64,000 bases of DNA from Agromyces sp. Root81 (lineage in GTDB: Bacteria > Actinomycetota > Actinomycetes > Actinomycetales > Microbacteriaceae), in assembly GCF_001429165.1 (NCBI RefSeq), contig NZ_LMIR01000001.1, positions 766,875-830,874 of the forward strand, given 5' to 3'. The translations under genes and the position numbers were made by a program. The notes beneath the pieces are model-generated. The model searched no databases. It was not told the DNA's origin and worked only from the letters and a program-made list of their open reading frames with translations. Positions 47,978 through 57,496 of this stretch are shown here, piece after piece. The stretch's first letter is position 1. Every line of letters starts with the position of its first letter.

Positions 47978-49405
47978 TCAGCCCTGCGGAGCGGTCTCCC
48001 CTGCTGCGAGCGGTGCGAACGGGATGTGCGCGCCGACCGTCGTGGGTCCGCCGACGGGGCTGTCGACGACGAGCAGGCCGCGCAGGCCCTGCACGCGGTC
48101 CTCGAGGCCGGCGAGCCCGTGCCCGGCGGTCTGCGACGCGCCGCCGCGGCCGTTGTCGGTCACCCAGAGGTCGAGCCAGTGCCCGGTCGCGCCCGTGTCG
48201 CGCGTCGAGACGGTGAGGCGGATGCCGCTCGCCTCGGCGTGCTTCACGGCGTTCGTGAGCAACTCGGCGGCCACGAAGTAGGCGTTGCGTTCGATCGTCG
48301 CGGGCAGCGCGGCATCCGTCGGCAGCTCGATCTCGACCGTGACCGGAATCGGGCTCCGTGCTGCGACCGACTGCAGGGCGACGGCGAGGCCGCGGTCCTG
48401 CAGGATCGGCGGGGCGAACCCGCGTGACAGCGCACGCAGCTCGTCGAGCGTCTCGCGGGCCTGCTCGCGCGCCTCGCCGAGCAGTTCTCGCGCCGACTCG
48501 GGGTCGCGGTCGATCTTGCGCTCGATCGCCGCGAGGTCCATCTGCAGGCGCACGAGCCGCTGCTGGGGGCCGTCGTGGATGTCGCGTTCGAGGCGGCGGA
48601 GCGACGCGTCTTCTGCCTGCACCGCGGCGCCGCGGGAGGCGGCGAGCTGCGCGACCTCGCGCTCGAGGGCCTCGGAGCGCCACGCTCCGAGCACGCCGCG
48701 GGCGATGACGTCGTGCAGCAGGGTGAGGCCACGGAACACGAACGGCAGCGCGGCGAGGAAGATCAGGCCGATGACGAACTCGAAGGCCGCCTCGCCGACA
48801 CGGGGGTCGACGTTCAGCGTGTTGCCCGGGAACAGCCAGTCGATGACGACGTCGTAGAGCCAGAAGTCCTGATCGCCGCGGCCGTCGGGGATGTAGCGCT
48901 CCCAGATCCAGCCGGTCGTGCCGCCGAGGGCGACCGAGGTCCACGCGATCGTGATGCTCCACGAGATGATGCTGATGATCGGGTTGATCACCATGCCGTG
49001 CAGCAGGTAGAGCCAGTAGTGGCCGTCGATGAACGGTGCGAAGACCGTGCGCCAGAAGCCCTGCTCGCGCTGCTCGCGATCCCACACCGGGCGGGTGATC
49101 GCCCGCCGGCCGGCCCAGCGCAGCCGCACGAGCTCCAAGGTGCCGAACCCACGGGCGATGAAGAGCGATGCCACGACGATGAAGATGCCGAAGACCAGGA
49201 AGATCAGGCCGAGTCCCGTGGAGAACGTCGTGGAGAGCACGACGAGCCCGGTGATCGCAATCGGCATGGTGAGGATGAGGAAGGCGAACTCGCGCGGCAC
49301 CTTCGCCCACAACGACCAGTAGCTGAAGCGTTTCGGCGCGGCCTCCGTGGTCGCGGCGGACGCGGGCGGCGTGGCGGCGATGGTGGTGGTGGTGTCAGTG
49401 CTCAT
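47978..49405 (-). CDS. Sensor histidine kinase (HisKA_3 type)
   Basis: A 475-residue membrane kinase. Four hydrophobic segments lie in the N-terminal half (around 40-80 and 135-225), forming a membrane sensor domain of the kind seen in actinobacterial NarL-type kinases. The phospho-accepting His277 is in RLERDIHDGPQQRLVRLQMDL. The GHKL ATPase domain has LLTNAVKHAEASG, VTDNGRGG and GHGLAGLEDRV. ATG 49405 overlaps the oxidase gene's end by 11 bases, so sensor and oxidase are translationally coupled. Confidence 0.93.
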   Translation of the reverse strand: MSTDTTTTIAATPPASAATTEAAPKRFSYWSLWAKVPREFAFLILTMPIAITGLVVLSTTFSTGLGLIFLVFGIFIVVASLFIARGFGTLELVRLRWAGRRAITRPVWDREQREQGFWRTVFAPFIDGHYWLYLLHGMVINPIISIISWSITIAWTSVALGGTTGWIWERYIPDGRGDQDFWLYDVVIDWLFPGNTLNVDPRVGEAAFEFVIGLIFLAALPFVFRGLTLLHDVIARGVLGAWRSEALEREVAQLAASRGAAVQAEDASLRRLERDIHDGPQQRLVRLQMDLAAIERKIDRDPESARELLGEAREQARETLDELRALSRGFAPPILQDRGLAVALQSVAARSPIPVTVEIELPTDAALPATIERNAYFVAAELLTNAVKHAEASGIRLTVSTRDTGATGHWLDLWVTDNGRGGASQTAGHGLAGLEDRVQGLRGLLVVDSPVGGPTTVGAHIPFAPLAAGETAPQG

Positions 49406-50942
49406 GGTTGGTTCCCTCGGTAATCGTGGCACGCTGACCGGGCTCGACGACGGCGAACTGGCCCATCATCCCCTGATCTTCGTGCCACAGCAGGTGGCAG
49501 TGGTACATGTACGGCGTGTCGGGATCGGAGTAGTCCTCGAAACGCATCAGCAGTTCGTACTGCTTCTCGGGCTCGGTGAAGATCGTGTCCTTCCAGCCCG
49601 CGAGCTCGGGCGGCGGCGCTACGCCGTCGATCGACGCGATGCGGAACTGCACGTCGTGGACGTGGAAGCTGTGCGGCACCTGCGTCGCGTTGTCGACGAT
49701 CCAGCGCTCGAGCGTGTCGACGGTCACGGTCTCGTCGATGCGGCCCATGTCCATCGACTCGCCGTTGATCTCGAAGCTGTCGCTGAGGGTGAAGGTGCGG
49801 GTGGTGGCGACATCGGCCTCGTCGAAGTCGTCGATCGTGTTGAGCGCGGTCGGCACCGGCGGCGCCGGGTCGAGCGTCGCCGCCGCGCGCACCTCGAGCA
49901 CGTCGAAGGCGTCGCTGCCGCCGTTGGTGTCGGCGACCGGCCCGACGAGTCCGGCGATCTCGGGAGTCATCTTCGACTGCAGCACGACGCGTTCGCCGGG
50001 CGCCACGCGCAGCAGCACCTCGGCGCGTTCCCCCGGCGAGAGTCGCACCTGGTCGAGCGTGACGGATGCCTCGAGCAGGCCGCCGTCGGTCGCGATGAGT
50101 TCGACGGGGCGCGCATCGCCCCACGCGAAGGCGTAGGTGCGCGCCGTCGAGGCGTTCAGCAGTCGCAGCCGCACGAGTTCGTCGGAGACCTCGAGGTACG
50201 GACTGCGCGTGCCGTTGACGATGAGCTCGTCGCCGAGCCCGCCGGCGTAGCCGCGCTGCGTCGACTCCTGCTCGCCTTCGGTCGAGAAACCGGAGTCCTG
50301 CACGATCACCGGCACGTCGTCGACGCCGTACTCCGACGGCAGTCCGAGTGAGCGCTCGTGCTCGTCCTTCAGGATGAACATGCCCGCGAGTCCCTTCGCG
50401 ACGTGCTCCTCGGTCTCGCCGTGGGGGTGCGGGTGGTACCAGAGGGTCGCGGCCTGCTGGTCGATGTCCCACTCGGGCGACCACGAGGCATCCGGAGCCA
50501 CCATCTGGTGCGGGCCGCCGTCCATCTCGGCCGGCAGGTGCATGCCGTGCCAGTGCACGGTCGTCGGCTCGTCGAGGGAGTTCGCGACGTCGACGCGCAC
50601 GTGCTCGCCGCGATCGGCGACGAGCGTCGGGCCGAGGTAGCTGCCGTTGAACCCCCAGGTGCCGCTCGGCACCCCGGGGGTGAACTCGGTCGTGCCCGCC
50701 TGCGCGTCGAGCGAGAACACCCGCGTGCCGTCGGCGTCGACGGTGGACTCCGCGAGCGGCGGGATCGCGAGCGGGGTGTCGAAGTCGACCTCGCCGACCG
50801 TCGAGATCGGACCGGGTCCGACGACGCCGCAGCCGGCGAAGGCGATCGCCACGAGCCCGCCGGCGGCGACTGCGGCGAGCGCGGTGCCGAGCACGGCGCG
50901 GGGGCGACGGAGACGAGGCGGTCGAAGACGTGTGACTGGCAT
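49395..50942 (-). CDS. Three-domain multicopper oxidase, predicted lipoprotein
   Basis: A 515-residue extracytoplasmic copper oxidase. The signal peptide ends in IAFAGC, with Cys38 as the predicted lipid-modified residue. Copper ligands are HWHGMH at 130-135, WYHPHPHG at 169-175, HSFHVHDVQF, and HCHLLWHEDQGMMG at 481-494, the last supplying Cys482 and the type 1 set. The family includes copper efflux oxidases and laccases. The His-rich end TNHEH is short. It is the first gene of the oxidase-kinase-regulator operon, so the kinase may sense copper or redox state. Confidence 0.9.
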   Translation of the reverse strand: MPVTRLRPPRLRRPRAVLGTALAAVAAGGLVAIAFAGCGVVGPGPISTVGEVDFDTPLAIPPLAESTVDADGTRVFSLDAQAGTTEFTPGVPSGTWGFNGSYLGPTLVADRGEHVRVDVANSLDEPTTVHWHGMHLPAEMDGGPHQMVAPDASWSPEWDIDQQAATLWYHPHPHGETEEHVAKGLAGMFILKDEHERSLGLPSEYGVDDVPVIVQDSGFSTEGEQESTQRGYAGGLGDELIVNGTRSPYLEVSDELVRLRLLNASTARTYAFAWGDARPVELIATDGGLLEASVTLDQVRLSPGERAEVLLRVAPGERVVLQSKMTPEIAGLVGPVADTNGGSDAFDVLEVRAAATLDPAPPVPTALNTIDDFDEADVATTRTFTLSDSFEINGESMDMGRIDETVTVDTLERWIVDNATQVPHSFHVHDVQFRIASIDGVAPPPELAGWKDTIFTEPEKQYELLMRFEDYSDPDTPYMYHCHLLWHEDQGMMGQFAVVEPGQRATITEGTNHEH

Positions 50943-51028
50943 GGTTCAAGCCTCGCGAACGGCGCGCACCGACCACAGCCGGAGGACAGCCGAATCGGGG
51001 CGGGGGTTTTCCCCCGCCCCCGTCGACG

Positions 51029-52573
51029 TCAGAGCGCCTGGTGCGTGAAGCGCCCGGCGAGAAGCGTCGCGGCGACCGGCATGGTGCGGAGATCGTCGAC
51101 CGATGCCGCGAGCGGGTCGAGTTCGAGCACGGCGACGTCGGCGCGCATCCCCATGCGAACGGTCGCTCCCTGCCCACCGGTCGATGCGGCGAGCGCGGCG
51201 CGCGCTTCGATCGCCTGTTCGGGATGCCACGGCTCGCGTCCATCGCGGGTGCGGCCCACTGCGGCGGCGATCGCGACCCATGGGTCGAGTGGCGCCACGG
51301 GCGCATCGGAGCCGAGGGCGAGTTCGACGCCGGCCGCCGCGAGGTCCGCGAGCATGAACGCCCGGTCGGTGCGTCCGGCCCAGTAGCGTTCGGCGACGTC
51401 GCGGTCGTCCATCGCGTGTTCGGGCTGCACGCTCGCGACGACGCCGAGCCGTGCGAAGCGGGCGATGTCGTCGCGGCGCAGCAGTTGCGCGTGCTCGATC
51501 GAGCCGGTGCATCCGACCGCCTCGAACGCGTCGAGCACCCGGGCGTTCGCCTGGTCGCCGATGGCGTGCACGGCCGGGGTGATGCCCGCATCGCGTGCGC
51601 GGCGCATGAGCGGCACGAGTTCGTCGTAGGGCACGGTGGCGAGCCCGTACGGGTGCTCGTCGGCGCCGAGCCCCGGGTACGGGTCGAAACACCACGCGGT
51701 GCGCGTGTTGAGCGAGCCGTCGGTGATGACCTTGTACCCGCCCACGGTGACGAGCCCGGCGGTTCCGGGCACCTCGTCACCGGTTCGGAGCCCTTCGGCG
51801 ATCGCGCGATCGAGGTGCTGCGTGTAGATGCCGAACGAGACGCGGAGCGCGTCGACTCCCCTGGCGACACGGCGCACCCAGTCGTCCCGGTTCCAGCGCA
51901 TCTCGTACTCGGAGACGCCGACCGCACCGCGTGCCGCCACCCGCTGCGCGGCATCGGCGACCCAGCCGTCGAGTACGGCATCGGCCACGTCGTCGATCTC
52001 GCGCACGAGCCGGAAGCAGTCGTCTTCACGCAGCACCCCACTGGCGCCGGCGAGCTCGCTCGCCCCGTGTCGCCGGAGCGCGGCCGAGTTCAGCCAGCAG
52101 GCGTGCAGGTCGGCCGAGACGAGCACGACCGGCACCTCGCCCGAGACGGCGTCGAGCACCGCGCGGGTGGGGGCGTCGGCCCAGAGCCCATCGCGGTAGC
52201 CGAACCCGATCACCTCGACGTCGCCGCCGGCGACGGATGTCTCGACGAGACGGGCGACGGCCGCCGCCGACTCGGCGCCGGCCAGATCGAGGCGGCGCGA
52301 CACCATGGCCCACTGGGAGAAGTGCACATGCCGGTCGTACAGGCCGGGCACGACGAAGCGCCCGTCGACGTCGAGACGGCGGATGCCTCCGGACGATGTC
52401 TCCCCCTGCGGCGTATCCCCAGTCGGCACCACCGCGACGACGCGGCCTCCGGCGAGGTGGAGGTCGACGACCCCGTCGGCGCCGGGCAGCCGTGCACCGG
52501 CGAGGATCAGCGGCTCGGCGGCATCCGCTGCGCCGGCAGTCCCGACCGGGACGTGCTCGCTGCTCTCGCTCAC
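51029..52573 (-). CDS. Amidohydrolase (metal-dependent hydrolase)
   Basis: A 514-residue protein of the amidohydrolase superfamily. The metal-binding HxH is in GLYDRHVHFSQW, a mid-protein His is in AVHAIGDQANARVLDAF, another in EHAQLLRR, and the Asp is in LGSDAPVAPLDP. It resembles the YtcJ-like group, whose substrates are poorly known. GTG start at 52573 overlaps the PaiB-like stop (GTGA), so the two genes are coupled. Confidence 0.9.
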   Translation of the reverse strand: MSESSEHVPVGTAGAADAAEPLILAGARLPGADGVVDLHLAGGRVVAVVPTGDTPQGETSSGGIRRLDVDGRFVVPGLYDRHVHFSQWAMVSRRLDLAGAESAAAVARLVETSVAGGDVEVIGFGYRDGLWADAPTRAVLDAVSGEVPVVLVSADLHACWLNSAALRRHGASELAGASGVLREDDCFRLVREIDDVADAVLDGWVADAAQRVAARGAVGVSEYEMRWNRDDWVRRVARGVDALRVSFGIYTQHLDRAIAEGLRTGDEVPGTAGLVTVGGYKVITDGSLNTRTAWCFDPYPGLGADEHPYGLATVPYDELVPLMRRARDAGITPAVHAIGDQANARVLDAFEAVGCTGSIEHAQLLRRDDIARFARLGVVASVQPEHAMDDRDVAERYWAGRTDRAFMLADLAAAGVELALGSDAPVAPLDPWVAIAAAVGRTRDGREPWHPEQAIEARAALAASTGGQGATVRMGMRADVAVLELDPLAASVDDLRTMPVAATLLAGRFTHQAL

Positions 52574-53214
52574 GCCTGCGCCGCCCGCATCGCGTCGTGG
52601 GTGCGGCGCATCTCCGCGGCGAGCGCGGGGCTGGCGTACGGGCCGTCGCCCTCGAGCTCGCCGATGATGCGCTCGACGGTCTCGGGCGGGCGGTTCTGGC
52701 TCATCTTGTTCTTGGCGACGTACCGCGTGATGGGGATGCGCAGGCCGACGGTGCCCGCGGCGATGCGATCGGCGTACTCGGAGTTCGCCGCCGTGCCGCG
52801 CATGCGCCGCGGTTCGGGCATGGCGTCTTCGAAGTGATCGACGAGCGCCTCGAGCACCCGCAGGTTCTCGTCGTCCGAGAGCAGCTCGGGTGTGCCGTAC
52901 AGGTGGGCGGAGACGAAGTTCCAGGTCGGCACGGCGGGCTTCGCGTCGTACCACCCCGGCGAGATGTAGCCGTGCGGCCCCTGGGCGACGACCATCACCT
53001 CGTGACGGCCGAGCTCGTGCACGACCTCGTCGGGGCGGCCCACGTGCGTGAGCAGCACGATGCCGTCGGCCGCCTCGTCGAGCAGCACCGGGTAGTGCGA
53101 TGCCACGAGACCCGAGGCATCCGTCATGCTGACGATCGTCATCCACGGGTGCTCGCGCACGAGGCGCTTCACGCCGCCGTCGCTCGCAAGGGTGAAGCTG
53201 GGGTTCTGGCGCAT
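52570..53214 (-). CDS. PaiB-family FMN-binding protein
   Basis: A 214-residue protein with a split-barrel flavin-binding fold. It starts MRQNPSFTLASDGGVKRLV, and has HYPVLLDEA, ARPD-like VGRPDEVVHEL, GYISPGWYDAK, TWNFVSAHLYG and the C-terminal KNKMSQNRPPE. These match PaiB (named a transcriptional regulator in Bacillus). Activity here is inferred. Coupled to the amidohydrolase. Confidence 0.9.
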   Translation of the reverse strand: MRQNPSFTLASDGGVKRLVREHPWMTIVSMTDASGLVASHYPVLLDEAADGIVLLTHVGRPDEVVHELGRHEVMVVAQGPHGYISPGWYDAKPAVPTWNFVSAHLYGTPELLSDDENLRVLEALVDHFEDAMPEPRRMRGTAANSEYADRIAAGTVGLRIPITRYVAKNKMSQNRPPETVERIIGELEGDGPYASPALAAEMRRTHDAMRAAQA

Positions 53215-53239
53215 GCGGCTCCTTCGGCGGATGTCTCGG

Positions 53240-54250
53240 TCAGGCCTGGCAGTACGGGCACCAGTAGAGCTTGCGAGCGCCCATCTCCTCGAGCACGATG
53301 TTCGTACCGCACACCCGGCAGGGCAGGCCCTCGCGCTTGTACACCCAGTGGCGATCGTCGCGACTGGCCATCGCAGCACGGTACGCCTCGGGGTCGAGGT
53401 CGTCCATCGTCATCATCTGACCGGTCTCGACACCGATGCGGAGGAGCTTCGCCCAGTCGCGCCACAGGTGGCGCACGTGCTCCTCGGGAACGAGCTTGCC
53501 CGGGGTGTGCGGGTTCTGCTTCGCCCGGAAGAGGAGTTCGGCCCGGTACACGTTCCCGATGCCCGCGACCACGTTCTGGTCCATGAGCAGCAGGCCGATC
53601 GGGGTGGCCTTCTTCAGGATCGTGCGGGTGAAGCGCTCTTCGGCCTCGGGCCCGTCGTCGAGCAGCGGGTCGGGGCCGAGCCGACCGACGACAGTCTCGA
53701 CCTGGGCGGGGTCGAGCACTTCACAAGCCGTAGGCCCGCGCAGGTCGGCGCAGATCGTGTCGGTGAGGAGCCGCACCCGCACCTGGCCGATGGGCTCGGG
53801 CGGGAAGGTGTCGAGGCCGAAGCCGTCCTTCTCCTTCTCGGACTCCGACATGCGCAGTCGCGTCTTGCGCGGCGCACCGATCGACTGCAGCGAGTTCTCG
53901 CCCGCCGAGTCGAAGACGACCGCGTCGGGGTTCGGGCCGTCGAGGAAGGTGCCCGCCTGGTTCGTCTGGCCCATGCGCCCGTTCGCCGAGGCGATCGTGG
54001 CATCCATCAGGATCTCGCCCGCGAAGTCCCACGCCCCGTACATGCCGAGGTGCACGCGCAGCCAGGCATCACCCTCGAAGCCGAGGAACATCTGCTTGCC
54101 GACGGCCCGGGCATCGGTCATGCGCCGCCCGTCGATCTCGGCGGCCCCGGCGGCGAACCGGCCCTGCGGGCTCGAGGCGCGCACGACGTGCCCGACGAAG
54201 TTGCGTTCGAACTGCCGGGTGATGCGGTGGACGGAGTGACCCTCGGGCAC
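53240..54250 (-). CDS. nei: Fpg/Nei-family DNA glycosylase
   Basis: A 336-residue base-excision repair enzyme. It starts MPEGHSVHR with the catalytic Pro2-Glu3 and has the H2TH region NVVAGIGNVYRAELLF and a C-terminal zinc finger CRVCGTNIV...WCPYCQ. The MPEGHSVHR start points to the Nei2-type actinobacterial group that removes oxidised bases. It is longer than most relatives because of a charged insert around 125-150 (SESEKEKDGFG). GTG start. It immediately follows rpiB. Confidence 0.92.
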   Translation of the reverse strand: MPEGHSVHRITRQFERNFVGHVVRASSPQGRFAAGAAEIDGRRMTDARAVGKQMFLGFEGDAWLRVHLGMYGAWDFAGEILMDATIASANGRMGQTNQAGTFLDGPNPDAVVFDSAGENSLQSIGAPRKTRLRMSESEKEKDGFGLDTFPPEPIGQVRVRLLTDTICADLRGPTACEVLDPAQVETVVGRLGPDPLLDDGPEAEERFTRTILKKATPIGLLLMDQNVVAGIGNVYRAELLFRAKQNPHTPGKLVPEEHVRHLWRDWAKLLRIGVETGQMMTMDDLDPEAYRAAMASRDDRHWVYKREGLPCRVCGTNIVLEEMGARKLYWCPYCQA

Positions 54251-54251
54251 G

Positions 54252-54791
54252 TCAGAGCCCGCTGGTTGAGCCTGTCGAGACTCCGCCGTCGGCAGACTCG
54301 GGTGAGACGTCGACGCCCTTGCCCGCGATGACGCCGGTCGTCTCGTACTCGGCGAGCTGGGCGATGCGGCGCACGTGCCGCTCGTCGCCCGAGAAGGGCT
54401 CGGCGATGAAGGCGTCGATGTACCGGATCGCCTCCTGCACGGTGTGCTGGCGGGCGCCGATCGAGATGACGTTGGCGTCGTTGTGCTCGCGCGCGAGCAT
54501 CGCGGTGTCCATGCTCCAGACGAGGGCTGCGCGGATGCCTCGGACCTTGTTGGCCGCGATCTGCTCGCCGTTGCCCGAACCGCCGAACACCACGCCGAGC
54601 GCGCGGACGCCGGCGGCCTGGTCGCGGGCGACGCCGAGCGCCGCGTTGATGCAGAAGGCCGGGTAGTCGTCGAGGGCGTCGTACTCGGCCGGGCCGTGGT
54701 CGACGACCTCGTGACCGCCGTTGGTCAGGTGATCGACGAGCGTGCGGCTGAATTCGAGGCCGGCGTGGTCGGTCGCGATGTGGATGCGCAT
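54252..54791 (-). CDS. rpiB: Ribose-5-phosphate isomerase B
   Basis: A 179-residue isomerase of the pentose phosphate pathway. MRIHIATDHAGLEF, VVFGGSGNGEQIAANKVRGIR and ARQHTVQEAI are visible. The catalytic base at the GSGNGE loop is Glu, as in mycobacterial enzymes, not the Cys of the E. coli form. An extra acidic C-terminal tail (~155-179) is poorly conserved. One base separates its end from the nei start. Confidence 0.94.
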   Translation of the reverse strand: MRIHIATDHAGLEFSRTLVDHLTNGGHEVVDHGPAEYDALDDYPAFCINAALGVARDQAAGVRALGVVFGGSGNGEQIAANKVRGIRAALVWSMDTAMLAREHNDANVISIGARQHTVQEAIRYIDAFIAEPFSGDERHVRRIAQLAEYETTGVIAGKGVDVSPESADGGVSTGSTSGL

Positions 54792-54800
54792 GCGCCAAGT

Positions 54801-55793
54801 CTAGGGATTCGGCGTCCAGGTGAGCGCACGACCGTGCGGCTGCGCCCAGGCCTGCTGCACGCCGTCGAGGGCGAGCACGAGGTCGCTGCCGTCGTTCGGC
54901 ACGTCGTCGCGCACGCGGATGCCGCCGACCACGCTCCGGCCCTCGACCGAGAGCCAGTGGCCGGGCAGTGCGGCGACCTGCCTGGCGAAGTCGTCACGAC
55001 CCGACACGTCGAGGTACATGAGCACGGCCGTGTGGAAGACGACGAGCGTGGCGTCGGACGGTGCGGATGCGGCGAGCGCGGCGACCCGCTCGTTGAGGTC
55101 GCCGCTCACGAGGAGCGGCGGCCTGCGGGCGGCGATCTCGGCGGCGGCACGGAGCCGGACCCTGCGATCGTCGTGCTCGGGCCACACGAGGGCCTCGAGC
55201 CAGTCGACGTCGGCCGGCGAGCGCACGTCGAGCGGATGGAGGTCGATTCCCGCACGCCACACGACCTCGGGCATGGCGGTGGGCACGGGGACCGGCGCAT
55301 CACCGCGGAGCGTGCAGTCGAGCACGACCGTGCTCGGGCCGTCGACGGGGTCGAGCTGCTGGTGCCCCGCGTATCGATAGCTGTACCGGTCGGGGTAGAG
55401 GCAGAGGCCGGCGGATGCCCCGACCTCGAGCAGCGCGATCGGCCCCTCGATGCCGCCGAGCAACGGCAGGTGCAGGGCGCAGCGCGCTGCCTCGTTGGTC
55501 TGCGTCGCGTGGGTCAGTGCGACCTCGCGCACCTCGCTCCAGTGTTCGGCGAGCCACTCGGCGAACTCGGGGTAGGCGCCGCTCGGCGCGCCGAGCAGGC
55601 GCGCAGCCGAGAAGACGAGGTTCGGCTGCCGCTTCGGCGGGGGCAACTCGTCGATGAGCGCGAGCGTCGAGGCATCCGTCGCCACCCCCGCGGCCCAGGC
55701 CTCGTACGTGGCGGACATGCCGCGTGCCTCGACCTGGGCGAACGAGCGGTACCGGGCCGCGGTCGGTGCGGACGCATCGGTGCTGGTGCTCAT
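54801..55793 (-). CDS. DUF2332 family protein
   Basis: A 330-residue soluble protein with RYRSFAQVEARGMSATYEAWA at the start, then LLEVGASAGLCLYPDRYSY and VVFHTAVLMYLDVSGRDDF. DUF2332 proteins have this order. The LLEVGASAGL strand resembles a methyltransferase motif I, but a methyltransferase role is unproven. Co-directional with rpiB, divergent from the SDR gene. Confidence 0.88.
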   Translation of the reverse strand: MSTSTDASAPTAARYRSFAQVEARGMSATYEAWAAGVATDASTLALIDELPPPKRQPNLVFSAARLLGAPSGAYPEFAEWLAEHWSEVREVALTHATQTNEAARCALHLPLLGGIEGPIALLEVGASAGLCLYPDRYSYRYAGHQQLDPVDGPSTVVLDCTLRGDAPVPVPTAMPEVVWRAGIDLHPLDVRSPADVDWLEALVWPEHDDRRVRLRAAAEIAARRPPLLVSGDLNERVAALAASAPSDATLVVFHTAVLMYLDVSGRDDFARQVAALPGHWLSVEGRSVVGGIRVRDDVPNDGSDLVLALDGVQQAWAQPHGRALTWTPNP

Positions 55794-55879
55794 GCGGTCA
55801 CGCTACTCCGACGGTCGCGCACCCGTTCCGCTCAGCGGCACACAGGTGATCGTGGGGTGTCAGCCCGTAGAATTCGCGG

Positions 55880-57364
55880 ATGCCCTCCGAGACCTCCGAC
55901 CCCTCCATCGCGCCCACCATCGACGCGCGGGATCTCGAGACGACGCTGCGGGTGCTGGCCGCGCTCAGCGAGCTCGACGAGGACGACCCCGACTTCGAGA
56001 CCGTCCGCCACGCCACGGCGAAGATGTTCAAGTCGGTCAAGGTCGCGCGCCGGCTCGCGAAGCGGAAGATCGTGCAGGATGCCGACCGCGCCGTGATTGC
56101 CGCGACGGCCACCGGTGCCCCGACCCGTATCGACGACGAGACGCGCGGCGCCGACCTCGTGAGCGGCACCGACGCGCGCACGGCCGGCGAGCTGCGCGTC
56201 GCGCGTCCCTGCTACATCTGCAAGCAGCGGTACACGCTCGTCGACGCGTTCTACCACCAGCTCTGCCCGACGTGCGCCGCCATGAGCCACGCCAAGCGCG
56301 ACGCGCGCACCGACCTCACCGGCAAGCGGGCGCTCCTCACCGGCGGCCGCGCCAAGATCGGCATGTACATCGCGCTGCGCCTCCTTCGGGACGGTGCGCA
56401 CACCACGATCACGACGCGGTTCCCGCGGGATGCCGCCCGGCGCTTCGCCGCGATGCCCGATGCGAGCGACTGGCTGCACCGCCTGAAGATCGTCGGCATC
56501 GACCTGCGCGATCCCGCGCAGGTCATCGCGCTCGCCGACGACGTGGCGGCTCAGGGCCCCCTCGACATCCTCATCAACAACGCGGCGCAGACCGTGCGCC
56601 GCTCCCCCGGTTCGTACTCACCTCTGGTGGAGGCCGAGTCCTCTCCGCTGCCCGACGGACCGATGCCCGAACTCGTCAGCTTCGGCCACACCAACGACGC
56701 GCACCCGCTCGCGCTCGCCGACTCGGTGTCGAGCCACCCGGTGCTGTCCTCCGGCCTCTTCGCCGGCACGATGACGGCCGACGACCTCACCGCGCTCGCG
56801 CTCGCACCCGGGTCGAGCTCACTCGCGAAGCTCGCCGATCGCACCGCGATCGACGCCGGCGGACTCGTGCCCGACCTCCACCACGAGAACAGCTGGAGCG
56901 CGGTCGTGCAGGACGTCGACCCGCTCGAGATGCTCGAGGTGCAGCTCTGCAACACCACGGCACCGTTCATCCTCGTGAGCCGCTTGCGGGCGTCGCTCGC
57001 CGCGTCATCCGCGCGCCGCACGTACATCGTGAACGTCTCGGCCATGGAGGGCGTGTTCAGTCGCGGCTACAAGGGACCGGGGCATCCGCACACCAACATG
57101 GCGAAGGCCGCGGTGAACATGCTCACCCGCACGAGCGCGAAGGAGATGCTCGCCGACGGCATCCTCATGACGAGCGTCGACACGGGCTGGATCACCGACG
57201 AGCGCCCGCACCCCACGAAGGTGCGCCTCGCCGAGGAGGGCTTCCACGCGCCGCTCGACCTCGTCGACGGCGCCGCACGGGTCTACGACCCGATCGTGCG
57301 CGGCGAAGCCGGCGAAGACGTCACCGGCGTGTTCCTGAAGGACTACGCGCGCGCCGACTGGTGA
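55880..57364 (+). CDS. Atypical SDR oxidoreductase with N-terminal zinc-knuckle domain
   Basis: A 494-residue protein. Residues ~1-105 are helical. C111, C114, C129 and C132 form a CxxC-x14-CxxC knuckle. The SDR domain starts at GKRALLTGGRAKIGMY (150-163) and has LINNAAQT at 231-238. A ~100-residue insert (240-350) separates this from the catalytic half. Ser387 is present, as is the Lys of NMAK (409), but position 405 is Thr where SDRs have Tyr. Function unknown; it could be a reductase using another residue or a non-enzymatic homologue. Confidence 0.8.
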   Translation: MPSETSDPSIAPTIDARDLETTLRVLAALSELDEDDPDFETVRHATAKMFKSVKVARRLAKRKIVQDADRAVIAATATGAPTRIDDETRGADLVSGTDARTAGELRVARPCYICKQRYTLVDAFYHQLCPTCAAMSHAKRDARTDLTGKRALLTGGRAKIGMYIALRLLRDGAHTTITTRFPRDAARRFAAMPDASDWLHRLKIVGIDLRDPAQVIALADDVAAQGPLDILINNAAQTVRRSPGSYSPLVEAESSPLPDGPMPELVSFGHTNDAHPLALADSVSSHPVLSSGLFAGTMTADDLTALALAPGSSSLAKLADRTAIDAGGLVPDLHHENSWSAVVQDVDPLEMLEVQLCNTTAPFILVSRLRASLAASSARRTYIVNVSAMEGVFSRGYKGPGHPHTNMAKAAVNMLTRTSAKEMLADGILMTSVDTGWITDERPHPTKVRLAEEGFHAPLDLVDGAARVYDPIVRGEAGEDVTGVFLKDYARADW

Positions 57365-57496
57365 TGAGCGCTGCGCCGGGGCATCCGCTCGCCCGGTGGT
57401 CGTCGAACCTCCGTGACCGCGGGCCCGCCCGCGAGCTAGGCTGATGCACGTTGCCTGCGGCCACGAGCCGCGTCGATGACTGCCGAAGGAGCAGAC

